From contig CM035806.1 in the NCBI GenBank assembly GCA_020466095.1, positions 1,395,602 to 1,459,601 of the forward strand: a DNA stretch of 64,000 nucleotides, given 5' to 3'. The notes beneath the pieces are model-generated. The model worked only from the letters and a program-made list of their open reading frames with translations, was not told where the DNA came from and ran no database searches. Position 1 is the first letter of the stretch, and every line of letters starts with the position of its first letter. Origin of the DNA: Chlorops oryzae. Its lineage: Eukaryota > Arthropoda > Insecta > Diptera > Chloropidae. Shown here piece by piece: positions 13,335-24,049 of this stretch. The position numbers and the translations under genes are program-made.

Positions 13335-14511
13335 CTGATTTTTTTTAAAGGGCGCAAAAATTTTAAAAGAAAAATGGTTGAGTCAACAACATTTTGAGGT
13401 TGATTTAAAAGGAAATATGTTTACTAACATTTCTTTTCGTTCGGTATAATTCTCACTTGATTTATAAAATATGGTATATAAGATATTCCATTCATCTTAG
13501 AACTTTTTAAGCATTGCGAAAGCAGTCACGACAACGGAGTGACAAAATCGGATGAAGTCCATCCGATGGCTATTTTTTGGGGTTATGTTCAACAGAGGGT
13601 TCTGTGGCCATTTGCTTTGAACGTTGAATGAATTTGTTATGAAATTTCTTCTTGTATAGGTATTTTAGAAATTTTTTTTTTTATTTTAAAAGTATCTTGT
13701 CATTCCAATTATGTCCGTGGTTAAATCAATTTTGTCACTTCACCAAATTCAAAATAATTTTATCTATGTCGCGATTTAGACGTCGCTCGCAAACAAATTA
13801 TTTTCCATACATATGTCTCTGTATCTAATTCTTGACTAATGGAGATAAAAAATGTAAGTAATATGTAAATGTAAGTTATAAATGTTTGCTTCAAATAAAT
13901 TGTTGACATCATAGTGCCACTTTGTGTCTACCCGTATTGTTGTTGGTAGCTTTCTGGTGAATTTCTCGAAAGAGTTGAATTTCCTATACCTGCCTAATGG
14001 TGAATTTCTTATTAGCGGCAGAGGCGAAAGAGAGTAATTCCAATTTACTACCCAACATTTTATTTCTAATCCGATTTTTGCGGTCTTCTACTACGAAATG
14101 GGATTTCCGTATTCCGAACACTGGCAGTCACGACAAGGGAGTGACAAAATCGAATGAAGTCCATCCGATGGCCAATTTTGAGGTTATCTTCAGCAGAGGG
14201 CTCTGTGGTCATTTGCTTTGAACGTTAATTAAATTTGTTTTGACATATCTTCTTTTATGGGTTTATTTAAGAAAATTTTTTCTTATTTTAAAAATTATCT
14301 TGTCATTTCAATTATGTCCGTGGTTAGTTCAAAAATTTAAATTTAAATCAGTTTTTGAAAATTATCATTTCAATTCAACCTGAAATATGGTTGAATCAAA
14401 AGGGAAATCTTTAAGAATAATTGTTAAATAAAAAAATATTCCTTGTTGAAGCCGTTTTGTATGTTTTTCCTTTTGATTTAATCAGTTTTCTGGTTGATTT
14501 TTTTCTCTGTG
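13335..14511. mobile_element. CACWGAG-type MITE, long copy with internal duplication
   Basis: The right terminus reads TTTTTTCTCTGTG followed by TA (14512-14513). The interior matches the copies at 26353-26958 and 48830-49460 (GAGTCAACAACATT; TGCGAAAGCAGTCACGACAA; TTCAACCTGAAATATGG). A block GCAGTCACGACAA through TTTGCTTTGAACGTT occurs twice (about 13525-13625 and 14127-14227), making this copy about twice the length of the others. The left terminus is degraded. Confidence 0.7.
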
Positions 14512-14797
14512 TAAGAGTATGCATTGATAAAAACTGTTATGCATATTTTAAGCAAGACATTTTTATTGTATACAAGCAACCTTTTCACATATAGAATTTA
14601 ATAAATTATTTTAGAAGCGTCCTTACCCTGTAGGAAGAGTGGGGTCAATTGTGCCCTAGCGAGTAGTTCTCGAGTATTGGAAAAATAACTAGTACGCGAG
14701 TAGAGACACGGACAGTAGAACCTAACTAGTGGCATATTCAACAATTCAATTTTGCCCACACATTTATCTAATATATTTGCTGACCGTGAGTCATATA

Positions 14798-14870
14798 GGT
14801 CCGTGGCGTAGTGAAATCGTATTCGCTTGGCAATATGAAGGGCTCGAGTTCGATTCCTGCCAATTTGAAA
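14798..14870 (+). mobile_element. tRNA-derived SINE head
   Basis: GTCCGTGGCGTAGTG (box A-like) and CGAGTTCGATTCC (box B-like, about 14845-14857) are spaced as in a tRNA gene. The segment resembles 1829-1890, including ATATGAAGGGCTCGAG against ATCTGAAGAGCTCGAG. A T-rich stretch follows. It is probably a SINE, not a working tRNA. Confidence 0.5.
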
Positions 14871-14960
14871 CCTCCCTTTTTTATATGTATATTTGCTTTT
14901 TATTCCTCTTAGGATTCCAATTTTTACTAATAATGAAAAAAAAAAAATCGGCGTTCGCTT

Positions 14961-15035
14961 GGCCCGGGATTTGAACCTGGGTACTTCGGATCGCGGGGTG
15001 CACGCGCTACGCTGTGAGCTACGACAGCACGGGCC
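14961..15035 (-). mobile_element. tRNA-like sequence (SINE head or tRNA pseudogene)
   Basis: The minus strand has GTAGCTCACAGCGTAGCG (box A region) and AGGTTCAAATCCC (box B, near-perfect). The T arm pairs in four of five positions, but the 7-bp acceptor stem does not form in the expected place. This favours a tRNA-derived SINE or decayed tRNA. It lies 90 bp from the plus-strand SINE head, so the two may flank one composite repeat. Confidence 0.5.
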
Positions 15036-15366
15036 GGTCCCTTATCTATCAACGTAGTATAGCAAATTTACTGAATTGGCCCGTGTTGCCACTACTTCTG
15101 CACTTGTTCAAACGCGACTGTCGATTTTCGAATGGCGACTCAGAGTTAAACTCTACAGTTGAATTCATTGGCGGAGAAATTATGAGCGAGTAGTACTGTT
15201 GATTTGGGGAGTAGTCAAAGAGTACTTCTGCACTAGATCAATTTCCTACAGGGTAGTTTTCATTTGTATTTTAACAATGAAGTCGTTGACATTTTTTTTT
15301 TTCTTCGAGCAATTCACAGTGTTGAGAAGATATTAATTTCAATTTCAATTTTAGTTTTAAACTTAC

Positions 15367-15462
15367 ATCACGGATTTCCTTGATCTTCTGGCCACCTTTC
15401 CCGATAACACAACCGGCAAGACTTTGATGTATGAGCATTCGTACGTCAATTTCATCATCACG
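15367..15462 (-). CDS. bl: hnRNP K/bancal orthologue, coding exon 5 (first half of KH2)
   Basis: Ninety-six bases, 32 codons, phase 0 at both ends. It encodes VRMLIHQSLAGCVIGKGG followed by QKIKEIRD, the first strand, helix and GxxG loop (GKGG) of the second KH domain. The hnRNP K family is known to bind poly(C)-rich single-stranded RNA and DNA and to act in transcription, splicing and translation. The acceptor is TATTTTAG (AG at 15463-15464 in complement) and the donor GTAAGT (15361-15366). The rest of KH2 must lie in a further exon that I could not find in 1-15360, so the gene runs off the window. Identity as bancal is by family recognition; a paralogous PCBP-like gene is less likely because the linker DEIDVRMLIHQSLAG is typical of hnRNP K. 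Confidence 0.93.
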
Positions 15463-15638
15463 CTAAAATATATTTAAATAGAATATTCGATATATTAAAA
15501 TAAAATTAAAATTTAAAACCAAAAATATAAATGAAAAAACCAAAGGATTTTTTTCCGTGCAAAAAGTTTGGCTGGACGTGCATTTCTATTTGTTTTCTTT
15601 TGTCTTTTCTATCATAAAGATTCATCACAACGACTTAC
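15463..15638 (-). other. bl: bl intron 4
   Basis: A short 176-bp phase-0 intron between exons 4 and 5, with donor GTAAG and acceptor TATTTTAG. It is the only short intron seen in this gene; the others exceed 1.5 kb. Confidence 0.9.
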
Positions 15639-15711
15639 CTCATCAAAGTACTTCAACATGTCGGTAACGATTTGCATTGTAGCATCCAAATCCGCCGAAA
15701 TGAGTATGGTG
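15639..15711 (-). CDS. bl: hnRNP K/bancal orthologue, coding exon 4 (end of KH1 and linker)
   Basis: Seventy-three bases: the last base of a split Arg codon, then 24 codons reading TILISADLDATMQIVTDMLK and YFDE. This is the third strand and last helix of KH1 (ISAD is the typical hnRNP K word) plus the start of a short inter-KH linker. The acceptor is CTCATACAG and the donor GTAAG. A long CU-rich tract lies 30-90 bases upstream of the acceptor on the sense strand (15744-15799 in complement). Joined to exon 3 it restores the reading frame exactly, which supports both splice sites. Confidence 0.93.
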
Positions 15712-15743
15712 CTGTATGAGGTGGTTTAAGAATACAGAAAAAA

Positions 15744-15751
15744 AGAGAGAC

Positions 15752-15789
<38 letters not shown>

Positions 15790-15799
15790 GGAGAGAGAA
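15744..15799. repeat. (GA)n microsatellite in bl intron 3
   Basis: About 56 bp of nearly pure GA on the plus strand. It is a (CU)n tract in the bl transcript, ending about 30 nt before the exon 4 acceptor. Confidence 0.95.
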
Positions 15800-17039
15800 T
15801 CAATTAATATTTGAGTTAATATTTATTACTAGAATTTTTAGAAAATGAATGACGAAAGAGATATAAAGAAAGAGAACCCTATATTTTGGGATTATTCTTA
15901 GTTTGAATCGTCAAGAAGATTTACGCAGGCAAGTCATCGATATTTTTAAAAAATTATGCATTTTTTTAAAGGATTCTATACGGGCATTATTTTCAGATAT
16001 TAGAGAAACGCGTGGCAAAAAGACTTATTTACTTCTCATTTGGTAAAGATTTGCCGTCACATCGTACTTTACACGAGCTTGTAAAACACCAAAGAGAACA
16101 AGGAATACGGATACAAAGGGATTCGATGAAAATATCCCTTGGAACATTTCAACAAATCAAACTACGAACAACGGATTTCAACAAATTGAAGGTCATTTTC
16201 TGGCGGATTAATTATCAAATGAATAAGTATTTTTTTTTTTTTTTTTAAGAATTAAAAGTGACAAGGTTACATACCAACGTGAGAAAATGTGGTTTTCATT
16301 AATAAGCTATATTTATAATGGTAGTAGTTATTTTTAAACATTTTAAAGTTTTAAAATTTTTTTTTATTTAGATACTATTATAACTTTCTCTAGCTAAGTG
16401 GTTTTTATGTTAATCATTTAAAGAAAATAAAAAAAAAACAAAGGTGCGCTGTGAATTTTACTGAAGATTGATTCCGTCTTTTGACTTTTCGCTAAACCAC
16501 ACCTTCACTTATTACCTTTACTAACCATCTTAAACTACAAAAGATAACAACAACAAAAAAAAAAAAAAAAAAAAAAAAAAAACGATAACAGAAAGAGAAA
16601 AAGAAAACACGAATGAATTACGACACAAAAGGGATCCACAATTAATTTAATTCTAACATTTTAAGGCAGGCAAAGTAAACTACTTTTTGTTACAAATTTA
16701 TGTAAGGCATTGTGCATTTAGAAGAGAGGCTACACATAACTTTATCCAATTAGTTTTATTGATTTGAACTTCAGGACTAAAAATAATTGCGCTCTTTTGA
16801 ATGATTATTAAAAACTCCTGATGCTGACAACTAGGCTAGGCTACGTGTAGATTGCGGTTGACAAACTTCTGGAACTAGTCCCCAGAAAAAGCTATCCAAC
16901 GATTTTAATCCTTGCCTCATCGTATTCTTTAGCTATGACCATATCTGGTTTGCTTATACCCATATATCAATGAAATCCCTCGTAGCCGTACATGAGATAT
17001 AGTTCGGCCTTTTTGTGTCAAGTTTAAGGGATTTTAAAA

Positions 17040-18363
17040 TGTATGTTTATATATAAAATTTTGTTTTTATTTAATTATTTAATTTTTTATTTTAATTTTT
17101 ATATTTTTATTTTTTGTATTTATTTTTTAATTTTGATGTGATTTATTTTACGTATCTATTTTTTAAATTAATTTTAATTGTTATTTATTATTTTTTTTAT
17201 TAATTTTAATTTTGTTATTTTTATTATTATTTTTATTATGTACTTATTTATTTTTATTATGTACTTATTTATTTTTATTATGTACTTATTTATTTTTATT
17301 ACTGAATTTTTCGTACAATTTGTTTTTTTTATTTTTTTATATATTTTTTTTATATTTTTTAATTTTTTTATATTTTTTTAATTTTTTATTTTTTTTATAT
17401 TTTTTTTATTTTTATTTAATTTTTTTATTTTTTTATTATTTTTTTTATTTTTTTTATTATTTATTTTTTTATTTATTTTTATTATTTATTTTTATTTATT
17501 TTTTATTTTTTATTATTTATTTTTTTATTATTTTATTTTTATTATTTATTTTTATTATTTATTTTTATTATTTATTTTTATTATTTATTTTTATTATTTA
17601 TTTTTATTATTTATTTTTATTATTTATTTTTATTATTTATTTTTATTTATTTTATTATTTATTATTTATTTTTATTATTTATTTTTATTATTTATTTTTA
17701 TTATTTATTTTTATTATTTATTTTTTATTATTTATTTTTATTATTTATTTTTATTATTTATTTTTATTATTTATTTTTATTATTTATTTTTTATTTATTT
17801 TTATTTATTTTTATTATTTATTTTTATTATTTATTTTTATTATTTTATTTTTTATTATTTATTTTTATTATTTATTTTTATTATATTATTTTTATTTATT
17901 TTATTTTTTATTTTATTTATTTTTATTATTATTTTTATTTTTTTATTTTTTTTAATTTTTTTTTAATTTTTTTTTAATTTTTTTTAAATTTTTTTTATTT
18001 TTTTAATTTTTTTATATTTTTTTTAATTTAATTTATTTTTAATTTAATTTTTCAATATCAATTTTTAAATATCAATTTTTCAATATCAATTTTTTAATAT
18101 CAATTTTTCAATATCAATTTTTTAATAAATTTTTTAAGTATTTTTTTAATATTATTTTTTTAATGTTTTTTTTTTAATGTTATTTTTTTTAATATTATTT
18201 TTTTTAATATTATTTTTTTTATATATTATTTTGTTTTAACATTTTTGATTTATTATTTTTAATTTTTTTATAGTTTTTTTTTAGTATTTTTAATTTTTGA
18301 TTTATTATTTTTAATTTTTTAAGTTTTTTTAGTATTTTTAATTTTTTTTTGTATTTTTTTTTT
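17040..18363. repeat. T-rich low-complexity and short tandem repeats
   Basis: Only T and A over most of 1.3 kb. The core (about 17440-17900) is a long array of TTTATTTTTATTA-type units, then TTTTTCAATATCAA units at about 18048-18120. A 247-codon open frame made of Phe, Leu, Ile and Tyr runs through it and is an artefact of the repeat. Confidence 0.95.
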
Positions 18364-19082
18364 AAATTTGTTGCACACAGTAATACTCTCCAAAACAAAT
18401 CCCCAATAGCGTGCAAACTTTTTATCAAGAGAAAAATGCACTACGAATTCGCTGGCTTAAGAGAATTTTGACTGTGTATGAATATCAATCAGGCAAGGAT
18501 TAAAATATCCCTTAGCATTAAAAATCTAAACAAATACACCCAACAGGGACAACCCCCGCCCCCCCTTTTGCATTTCTCTCCTTGCTGTTATTATTTGAAA
18601 TCAATAGACTATGGTGAATATGTAATCTTAAACATATCGCATATTTACTTCAAGGATGTCATATCGATTTTTGGTTTAATGATGAGAAAATATTCGGTGT
18701 ATCAGGCCTCACATTGTGTACAAATTTCTTAGCAATACTTAATGTGAAGAAAATATGTCTTCTTTTTTCATTAAAATGCAAGTGAATTAAAAACTTCTCA
18801 AAATCGATTTTTGTGAGATATGACATTCTTGAAGTAAATGAGCGATATGTTGTGTACTATCGGTTCTGGGAACCGGGCATGATATCCTCCTAGCTGTTGA
18901 TGAAAAAAACGAAAATACAAAAAAAAAAAAAAAAAACAGAGCTTAATCATATAATTAGGGACTGACATTTAGAAAAAATATTCATGTATGGAAATAAAAT
19001 GTTTTTGTTTTTTTTTTTCTATTTTGAGGATAAAAATTATTCAAGATATAAAAAGAGGTCTTAAATGAGAGTTTTTCTTTAC

Positions 19083-19126
19083 CGTTCAGGGCCCTGGGAA
19101 TCGTCGACAGACACTGTGGCCTTATA
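19083..19126 (-). CDS. bl: hnRNP K/bancal orthologue, coding exon 3 (middle of KH1)
   Basis: A very small exon of 44 bases: 14 codons reading YKATVSVDDSQGPE, then CG of an Arg codon completed in exon 4. This is the second strand and variable loop of KH1; the SQGPER word is characteristic of insect hnRNP K. The acceptor is ACTCTGCAG (19127-19129 in complement) and the donor GTAAAG. Its length is not a multiple of three, so skipping it would shift the frame and destroy KH1. It is too short and too spliced to appear as an open reading frame and was found by looking for the missing KH1 segment. Confidence 0.93.
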
Positions 19127-20964
19127 CTGCAGAGTACAAACGAAAAAATCGAATTGAATTTTTCGTAGTTTTTTTTTTGTTTTTTTTTGGTTTTTGGTAA
19201 ATTTAGCCGGCATTTGTGGTCAGTGGCAGTTTAATTTGTTGTCGCCGATGGTGAATGGTGATGGTCGTTGGTAGTGGTATTTGGTTACACAGATGGTATT
19301 ACGGGCAAATATTCGATCAGGCGGGCACATTAACCGTTGTTAGTTGGTACGAAGTGGTACATAATATATACACAGTCAGAGCAGATGCAGTTGCATTTTT
19401 TTTTTTTTTTTTTTGTAAGAAAAAAAAATCGATTGTTGAAATTTCAGTTTTTGGTTTCAGTTTGTTCGATTGCAGAATTTTGATGGCGGTACGCAGTTGA
19501 ATATTTTCATTCGATTTAAAGGCGTTTGCCGTATATAGATATAGATAGTTAAGATGATGGTCAATTCAGAGAGATTGAGAGATTAAAATATACAATTTTG
19601 TTTGGATTTGTTTTTGTTGTTTTTCATTCACAAGTGGTGAATAATTGAATTCGATTTCAAGAAATTGATTGACGTCGACGAGACACCATTTCGGAGTTGC
19701 GTATTTTTTTTTCGTTTTTTTTGGTTGTTTTTTTTTTGTTTGTTTTTTTTTTTTTTTTTTTTAGACAGTGATGGTAAAATAGCAATGGTGGTTGTGGTTC
19801 AGATCATAGACGACAAATAATGCCGGGCAATTAGAATCATCGTACAGGCGGATAAGTCGAATAATGTGTTGAACGCATGGACGCACGATCGGGCAGGCGA
19901 TTGGTCAAGCAGGCATTCGGGCATGGGATAGTAGACCCCGTTGGTTGGCGCGTTACAGGTTCAGGTTCGGATTCAGATCAGATTCAGGTTAGGTAGAACA
20001 TATACGTATATATATAAAAATATATATATATATACATATATAGGCCCAGTTGGATGTCACAACGACGCGCACACAGTCACAGAATCAAGGCATTATCGGT
20101 TCGGTTCAGATCGGTTCGACGACGGGTGGTAATATTCGTATTCAGGTTGTTACGATTATATTAAACGTATCAGATATACATATGTAGGGCGAGAGAAAGA
20201 GAGAGAGAGAGAGAGAAAATATTTTATTTAGTTAAAAAGGTTAATTGCATTGGCTTAAACTTAATGGTTGAATTTTTTTTTTTTTTTTCTATAAAATGGT
20301 CCTTAAAAATTAGTTAACTTGATTTTGTATAAAAACAAAGTAAATTTATTGAGGCAATAGAAATAGAGAAAGAGAGAGAGAAAAAAATAAGCTATCGTTG
20401 GAAAAAACAGTGGAACTTTATGACATTGAGAACCCATGAATTTTTGCTTAAATTTGTTCAGATATTCGTGTGAAGAAATTTTACAAACTGTGGATCAGAG
20501 TGCCTTAGGATTAGAAAGCATATTTCCTTGAGTTAATAGCGAAGAGGCATTAATTGTATTTTAGCGGTTTTTTTTTTTTTTTTTAAGCTGATATTTGTAG
20601 AACTTTTTTTATGAAAAAAATATATAAATCCGGTCAGGCCTTGCCATAGTGCATCAAGATCTGTATCAGCTGCTATTATGGAGCATAAATTCACAAAAAT
20701 CTATTTCTTCAAAAAAATACGGGCGGGATATATTGTTGTTGAATGTTGCCATTTTGTTTTTGTACTATTTTTTCGATATAAGCACAAAACAGAAATGTTT
20801 CAAAAAGAAGAAATAAAGAAAAATAAAACCGGAAGGGAGAGTAAGTTCACGACATTTTGTGAAACAGATAAACTTGTTGGGGTGAGAAAACGCAAAAAAA
20901 AAAAAAAAAAATTTTTTTTTTTGTTATAGAATTTTGATGAGCTTTGAAACATTTTTATTCGTAC
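19127..20964 (-). other. bl: bl intron 2
   Basis: A 1.84 kb phase-0 intron with donor GTACG and acceptor CTCTGCAG. It holds several homopolymer T runs on the plus strand, a short (TA)n near 20005-20045 and a (GA)n tract at about 20190-20216. No transposon was recognised. Confidence 0.88.
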
Positions 20965-21021
20965 CTGAGTGCGCATTTTTTGGATATGTTGGCCACCCTT
21001 TCCAATTATAGCGCCAGCAAT
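20965..21021 (-). CDS. bl: hnRNP K/bancal orthologue, coding exon 2 (KH1 GxxG loop)
   Basis: Fifty-seven bases, 19 codons, phase 0 at both ends, encoding IAGAIIGKGG then QHIQKMRTQ. This is helix 1, the RNA-binding GxxG loop (GKGG) and helix 2 of the first KH domain. The acceptor is CATTTTCAG and the donor GTACG. Together with exon 1 (ending VRILIPSN) and exon 3 (starting YKATVSV) it forms an unbroken KH1. Both glycines of the loop are intact, so RNA binding is expected to be preserved. Confidence 0.94.
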
Positions 21022-21117
21022 CTGAAAATGAGAAAAAAAATTTTAACAGATGTAATATTATATTTATTTTATATCTATATCTATTATATAAAGCACAGCC
21101 TCTTAGAGCCGATTTAA

Positions 21118-21834
21118 GGGGGTCTTCTCATTGAAAACCCGTTTTTTGGACCCTTTTTAAAAAAATTCTTATTTGAAAACGCAAAGAATAATTGAAAACT
21201 TTTTTTATTTATTGTATTACAAAAGGTTCAAAGTAAAAAAAAAAATTTTTTGCCTCGATACGTGGGCTGTTCAAAAAGTAATGAGACTTCAAAGTTGGTG
21301 GTGAAAAAAAAGGTGCCGTCACGGCGGCCACGATTCCGGGTCTCCGGAGCGTCCGAAATGGAAAAAAAAACGGGTTTATAATCAGTATAGATGTAATTCT
21401 CGGGTGAACCTCAAGCTTAATTTTGAGATTATTTTTGACAAAATGGCGGCCATTCAAAAAAAAAGTTCAATTTCGGGATTTTTTTTTGTAGTTTAGTGTA
21501 AAAAAAAATTGTAAAAATTTTTTTAAAATTATGGTCGAAGTTCACCCGAGAATGGTGACAATTCTGCGTCGATTCCACTTTATTTCATGAAAATCGGTTC
21601 AGTTGAACTGGAGATATCATGGCCGCCAGTTCGAAAAACGTGGTTTCGAGATAAACGCGTTTAAAGTTTGAAGCAACGCAAAAATTACTCGTTTTAGCGC
21701 AGATCTTGCTCGACAAGGAAGGCTATATCCTCTAAACTATTTCGAATTTCAAAAAATCCTTTTAGGGGCATATTCACAACTACCCAAGCTATAAATAAAT
21801 GCAAAAAAAAAAGTTGCTCAATGAGAAGACCCCC
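21118..21834. mobile_element. TTAA-flanked MITE, family T1, copy 1
   Basis: A 717-bp element. The ends are GGGGGTCTTCTCATTGA and, at the right, CAATGAGAAGACCCCC, flanked by TTAA at 21114-21117 and 21835-21838. TTAA targets are used by the piggyBac and Kolobok superfamilies; the G-rich 5' end fits the RRG rule reported for Kolobok better than the C-rich piggyBac ends. No transposase is encoded. Copy 2 at 39117-39863 is nearly identical over its length. Confidence 0.85.
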
Positions 21835-21838
21835 TTAA

Positions 21839-22356
21839 GGGGACCATCTGGTCTAGAATTTTTTGAAAATTGTTTTTTTTTTTTTTAAATATATTTTGGA
21901 AGAATAGACTTCTAAGAATATACTGGCAAAGTTTCGTATTTTTTGTATTTTTTTTTTCTTGCTCACTCGATAGCCGCGTTCACTCTGATAAATAAAAATT
22001 TTTATTTTTTTTTTTTGCAGATAACCCGCCACGGAGGTACTTTTTAAAAAAGCGTCTATTTCGCCGCCATTTTTAAAATAGAAAAAAAAAAAACAAAAAA
22101 AACCAAAAAAACCAAAAAACAAAAAAATACAAAAAAAACCAAAAAATACAAAAAAAACCAAAAAATACAAAAAAAAATATAAAAAAAACAAAAAAAACAA
22201 AAAAATACAAAAAAAAATATTTTTATAATTTCGGATTGTCAATAAATAAAACAATAATCCTGCAAACTTAGAAAACCATTTTTTATTTGGCTTTATACCA
22301 AGAAAAAATCATGAAAATACCCTAAATTTTCGTGCTCTAGACCAGAAGGTCCCCCC
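21839..22356. mobile_element. TTAA-flanked MITE, family T2, copy 1
   Basis: A 518-bp element. The ends are GGGGACCATCTGGTCTAGA and CTCTAGACCAGAAGGTCC, flanked by TTAA at 21835-21838 and 22357-22360. Its left TTAA is the same four bases as the right TTAA of the T1 element. The interior carries an A-rich tandem stretch of ACCAAAAAATAC-type units (about 22080-22215). Copy 2 lies at 29837-30456. It is non-coding; the open frames are Phe-rich readings of the A runs. Confidence 0.85.
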
Positions 22357-22581
22357 TTAATAAATATAAAATTGAAACACAGTATTCATTCCCCGGCAAT
22401 AACCACCATCAGAAAAAGCACGGAAACTCGTTGCCACAAGCGAGGAAAGTCTACACACTTAACTATGAATTGAGGAGATGGAAGGAATGCGGATGACAGA
22501 CAGACAGACAGACAGACAACGGCACAAATGGCAAACATGGGCATTCGATAGATAAATCCTATACTTCCGACGGATACTTAC

Positions 22582-22688
22582 ATTGCTTGGTATAAGAATG
22601 CGCACTTGATCATCGGTTCGACGATTTCGCTTCTCCGCTTGCGGACCATCGTCACTATTGGAGCTTTCCCGTTTTGTCTTCATTTTCT
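22582..22688 (-). CDS. bl: hnRNP K/bancal orthologue, exon with start codon (coding exon 1)
   Basis: The ATG is at 22683-22681, preceded by five untranslated bases (AGAAA) and an acceptor TATAATTTTAG (AG complement at 22689-22690). The 34 codons read MKTKRESSNSDDGPQAEKRN, then RRTDDQVRILIPSN. The acidic and basic N-terminus with the PQAEKRNRR stretch resembles the N-terminal nuclear-localisation region of hnRNP K, and VRILIPSN is the first strand of KH1. The donor is GTAAGTATC (complement of 22573-22581). The acceptor just before the ATG shows that the promoter and at least one 5' untranslated exon lie upstream. The hnRNP K proteins shuttle between nucleus and cytoplasm. Confidence 0.93.
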
Positions 22689-24040
22689 CTAAAATTATAC
22701 AAAATAAAATGTTGTTAAGGTTAATTCAATTTGCAATGGAAATAGAACACAAATTGAAATTGAAATTGAATTGAATTGAATTTAGAATATAATTTATTTG
22801 ATCGACAAATTGAATTATTGAAAATCGTTTCGATATTTGCAAACTAAGCACCATAAATTCCACGTAGGTATCTCACCGAGAAGAGGAACGTTATTCAACA
22901 GTTCAAATAACACTGAGAACAATATTTAATAACAAAAGAAAATCCAGCCAGTCAGGCATTTAAGTGTGAATTGAAAGAAAAAATTAAATAAAGTAAGAAC
23001 AAATATACCTATAATAAAATAAATAATGAATACAAATATACGCGTTACGAACAGTACACAGACACACACACACACGCGCACTGCTGCCGGCGCACTACCG
23101 AGTACTGAGTACTACTCCGCGCTGGCTACTAACCAACGAACCAGCTATAAGCTGCCTCCACGCGGCAACAAACAGCTTCACCACTATCGGTATTCATATT
23201 CAGATCGGATTCGGTCGTATTCATCCATACATAAGGCAAAAAGTACTCAATTTGATTTGCTGCTTATGGCAGTTTCAATTGAAAAAGCCCGAATCGCAAT
23301 TCATTTGATTTAAAACATTGGTTATTTTATTGCGGCCAGGCAGGCAGGCAGGTGTATACAAACAAATGTTATGGCTTATTTTTATATGGAGATTATATGG
23401 AATTTGTTGCATGCATGTAGGCTGGCATTCAGTGGCAGCAGCAGCAGCAGCAACAGCGGATAGAAGTAGCCAACGGCAATATAAAAGGAAAACAACATTT
23501 TGTAATAAATTCAGAGAAATATTTCAATAACAAATGAATGGAAGAGAGATTCAAAAATGGAAATATTTATTTAAAAAAAAAACAAAATAACTGAAATATT
23601 GGATTTCAAAACCTCCACCCCCCTTCTTCTTTTACCACTCGTCGGACTTGGCTGTTGAAAAATAAAGCTTTAATACTTTTGGGTTGCTATTGATTTGTGA
23701 AAATGGCTGAACACGTATGAAAACAACGCCCAAAAATACGTTCAATTTCGGGATTAATAGGAATTTTGTTCTTGTTTTCAGCACTTTTGATTTGAAGTAC
23801 AAAATCAACGTCTACAAATTCTTTAGACCTTGGAGACTCCCACCATGTAATTTCAAATATCTTGCAATAGCAAAATAGCACGTAGGTTGTATAATTTTTT
23901 ATTTTTTTTTTTATACGAATCCCACTTCGCCTAATCATGGCGGCGCCGAACAACGCAGTCGTTCATTTCTGCAACACTCTTTACAAACTATAATTTCACT
24001 ATTTTATTAGAGGGTTAAATGAAGAATGGTGATAGTTGCG
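22689..24040. other. Probable first (5' UTR) intron of bl, no exon identified
   Basis: Upstream of the start-codon exon. The segment 23040-23200 is less AT-rich and could include a 5' untranslated exon or promoter, with a possible donor GTATATTTG on the minus strand near 23015, but I cannot fix it. A CAG-type run lies near 23438-23455. No other gene is seen. Confidence 0.35.
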
Positions 24041-24049
24041 ATATTATTA

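Larger units (their letters stand above)
15712..19082 (-). other. bl: bl intron 3
   Basis: A 3.37 kb phase-2 intron. It contains the (GA)n tract at 15744-15799, a 1.3 kb T-rich low-complexity region (17040-18363), and no recognisable transposon. The sense-strand acceptor region is CU-rich; the donor is GTAAAG. Confidence 0.88.
21022..22581 (-). other. bl: bl intron 1 (between coding exons 1 and 2)
   Basis: A 1.56 kb phase-0 intron with donor GTAAGTATC and acceptor CATTTTCAG. Nearly 80 percent of it is two adjoining TTAA-flanked MITEs (21118-21834 and 21839-22356). A (GACA)n run lies at about 22495-22519. Confidence 0.9.

Noticed and set aside
14961..15035. Functional tRNA gene on the minus strand
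   Set aside because: Boxes A and B are good, but no 7-bp acceptor stem pairs in the right place and one T-stem pair is broken.
17212..17955. 247-codon frame resembling a multi-pass membrane protein
   Set aside because: It consists only of Phe, Leu, Ile and Tyr from a TTTATT repeat; low complexity explains it fully.
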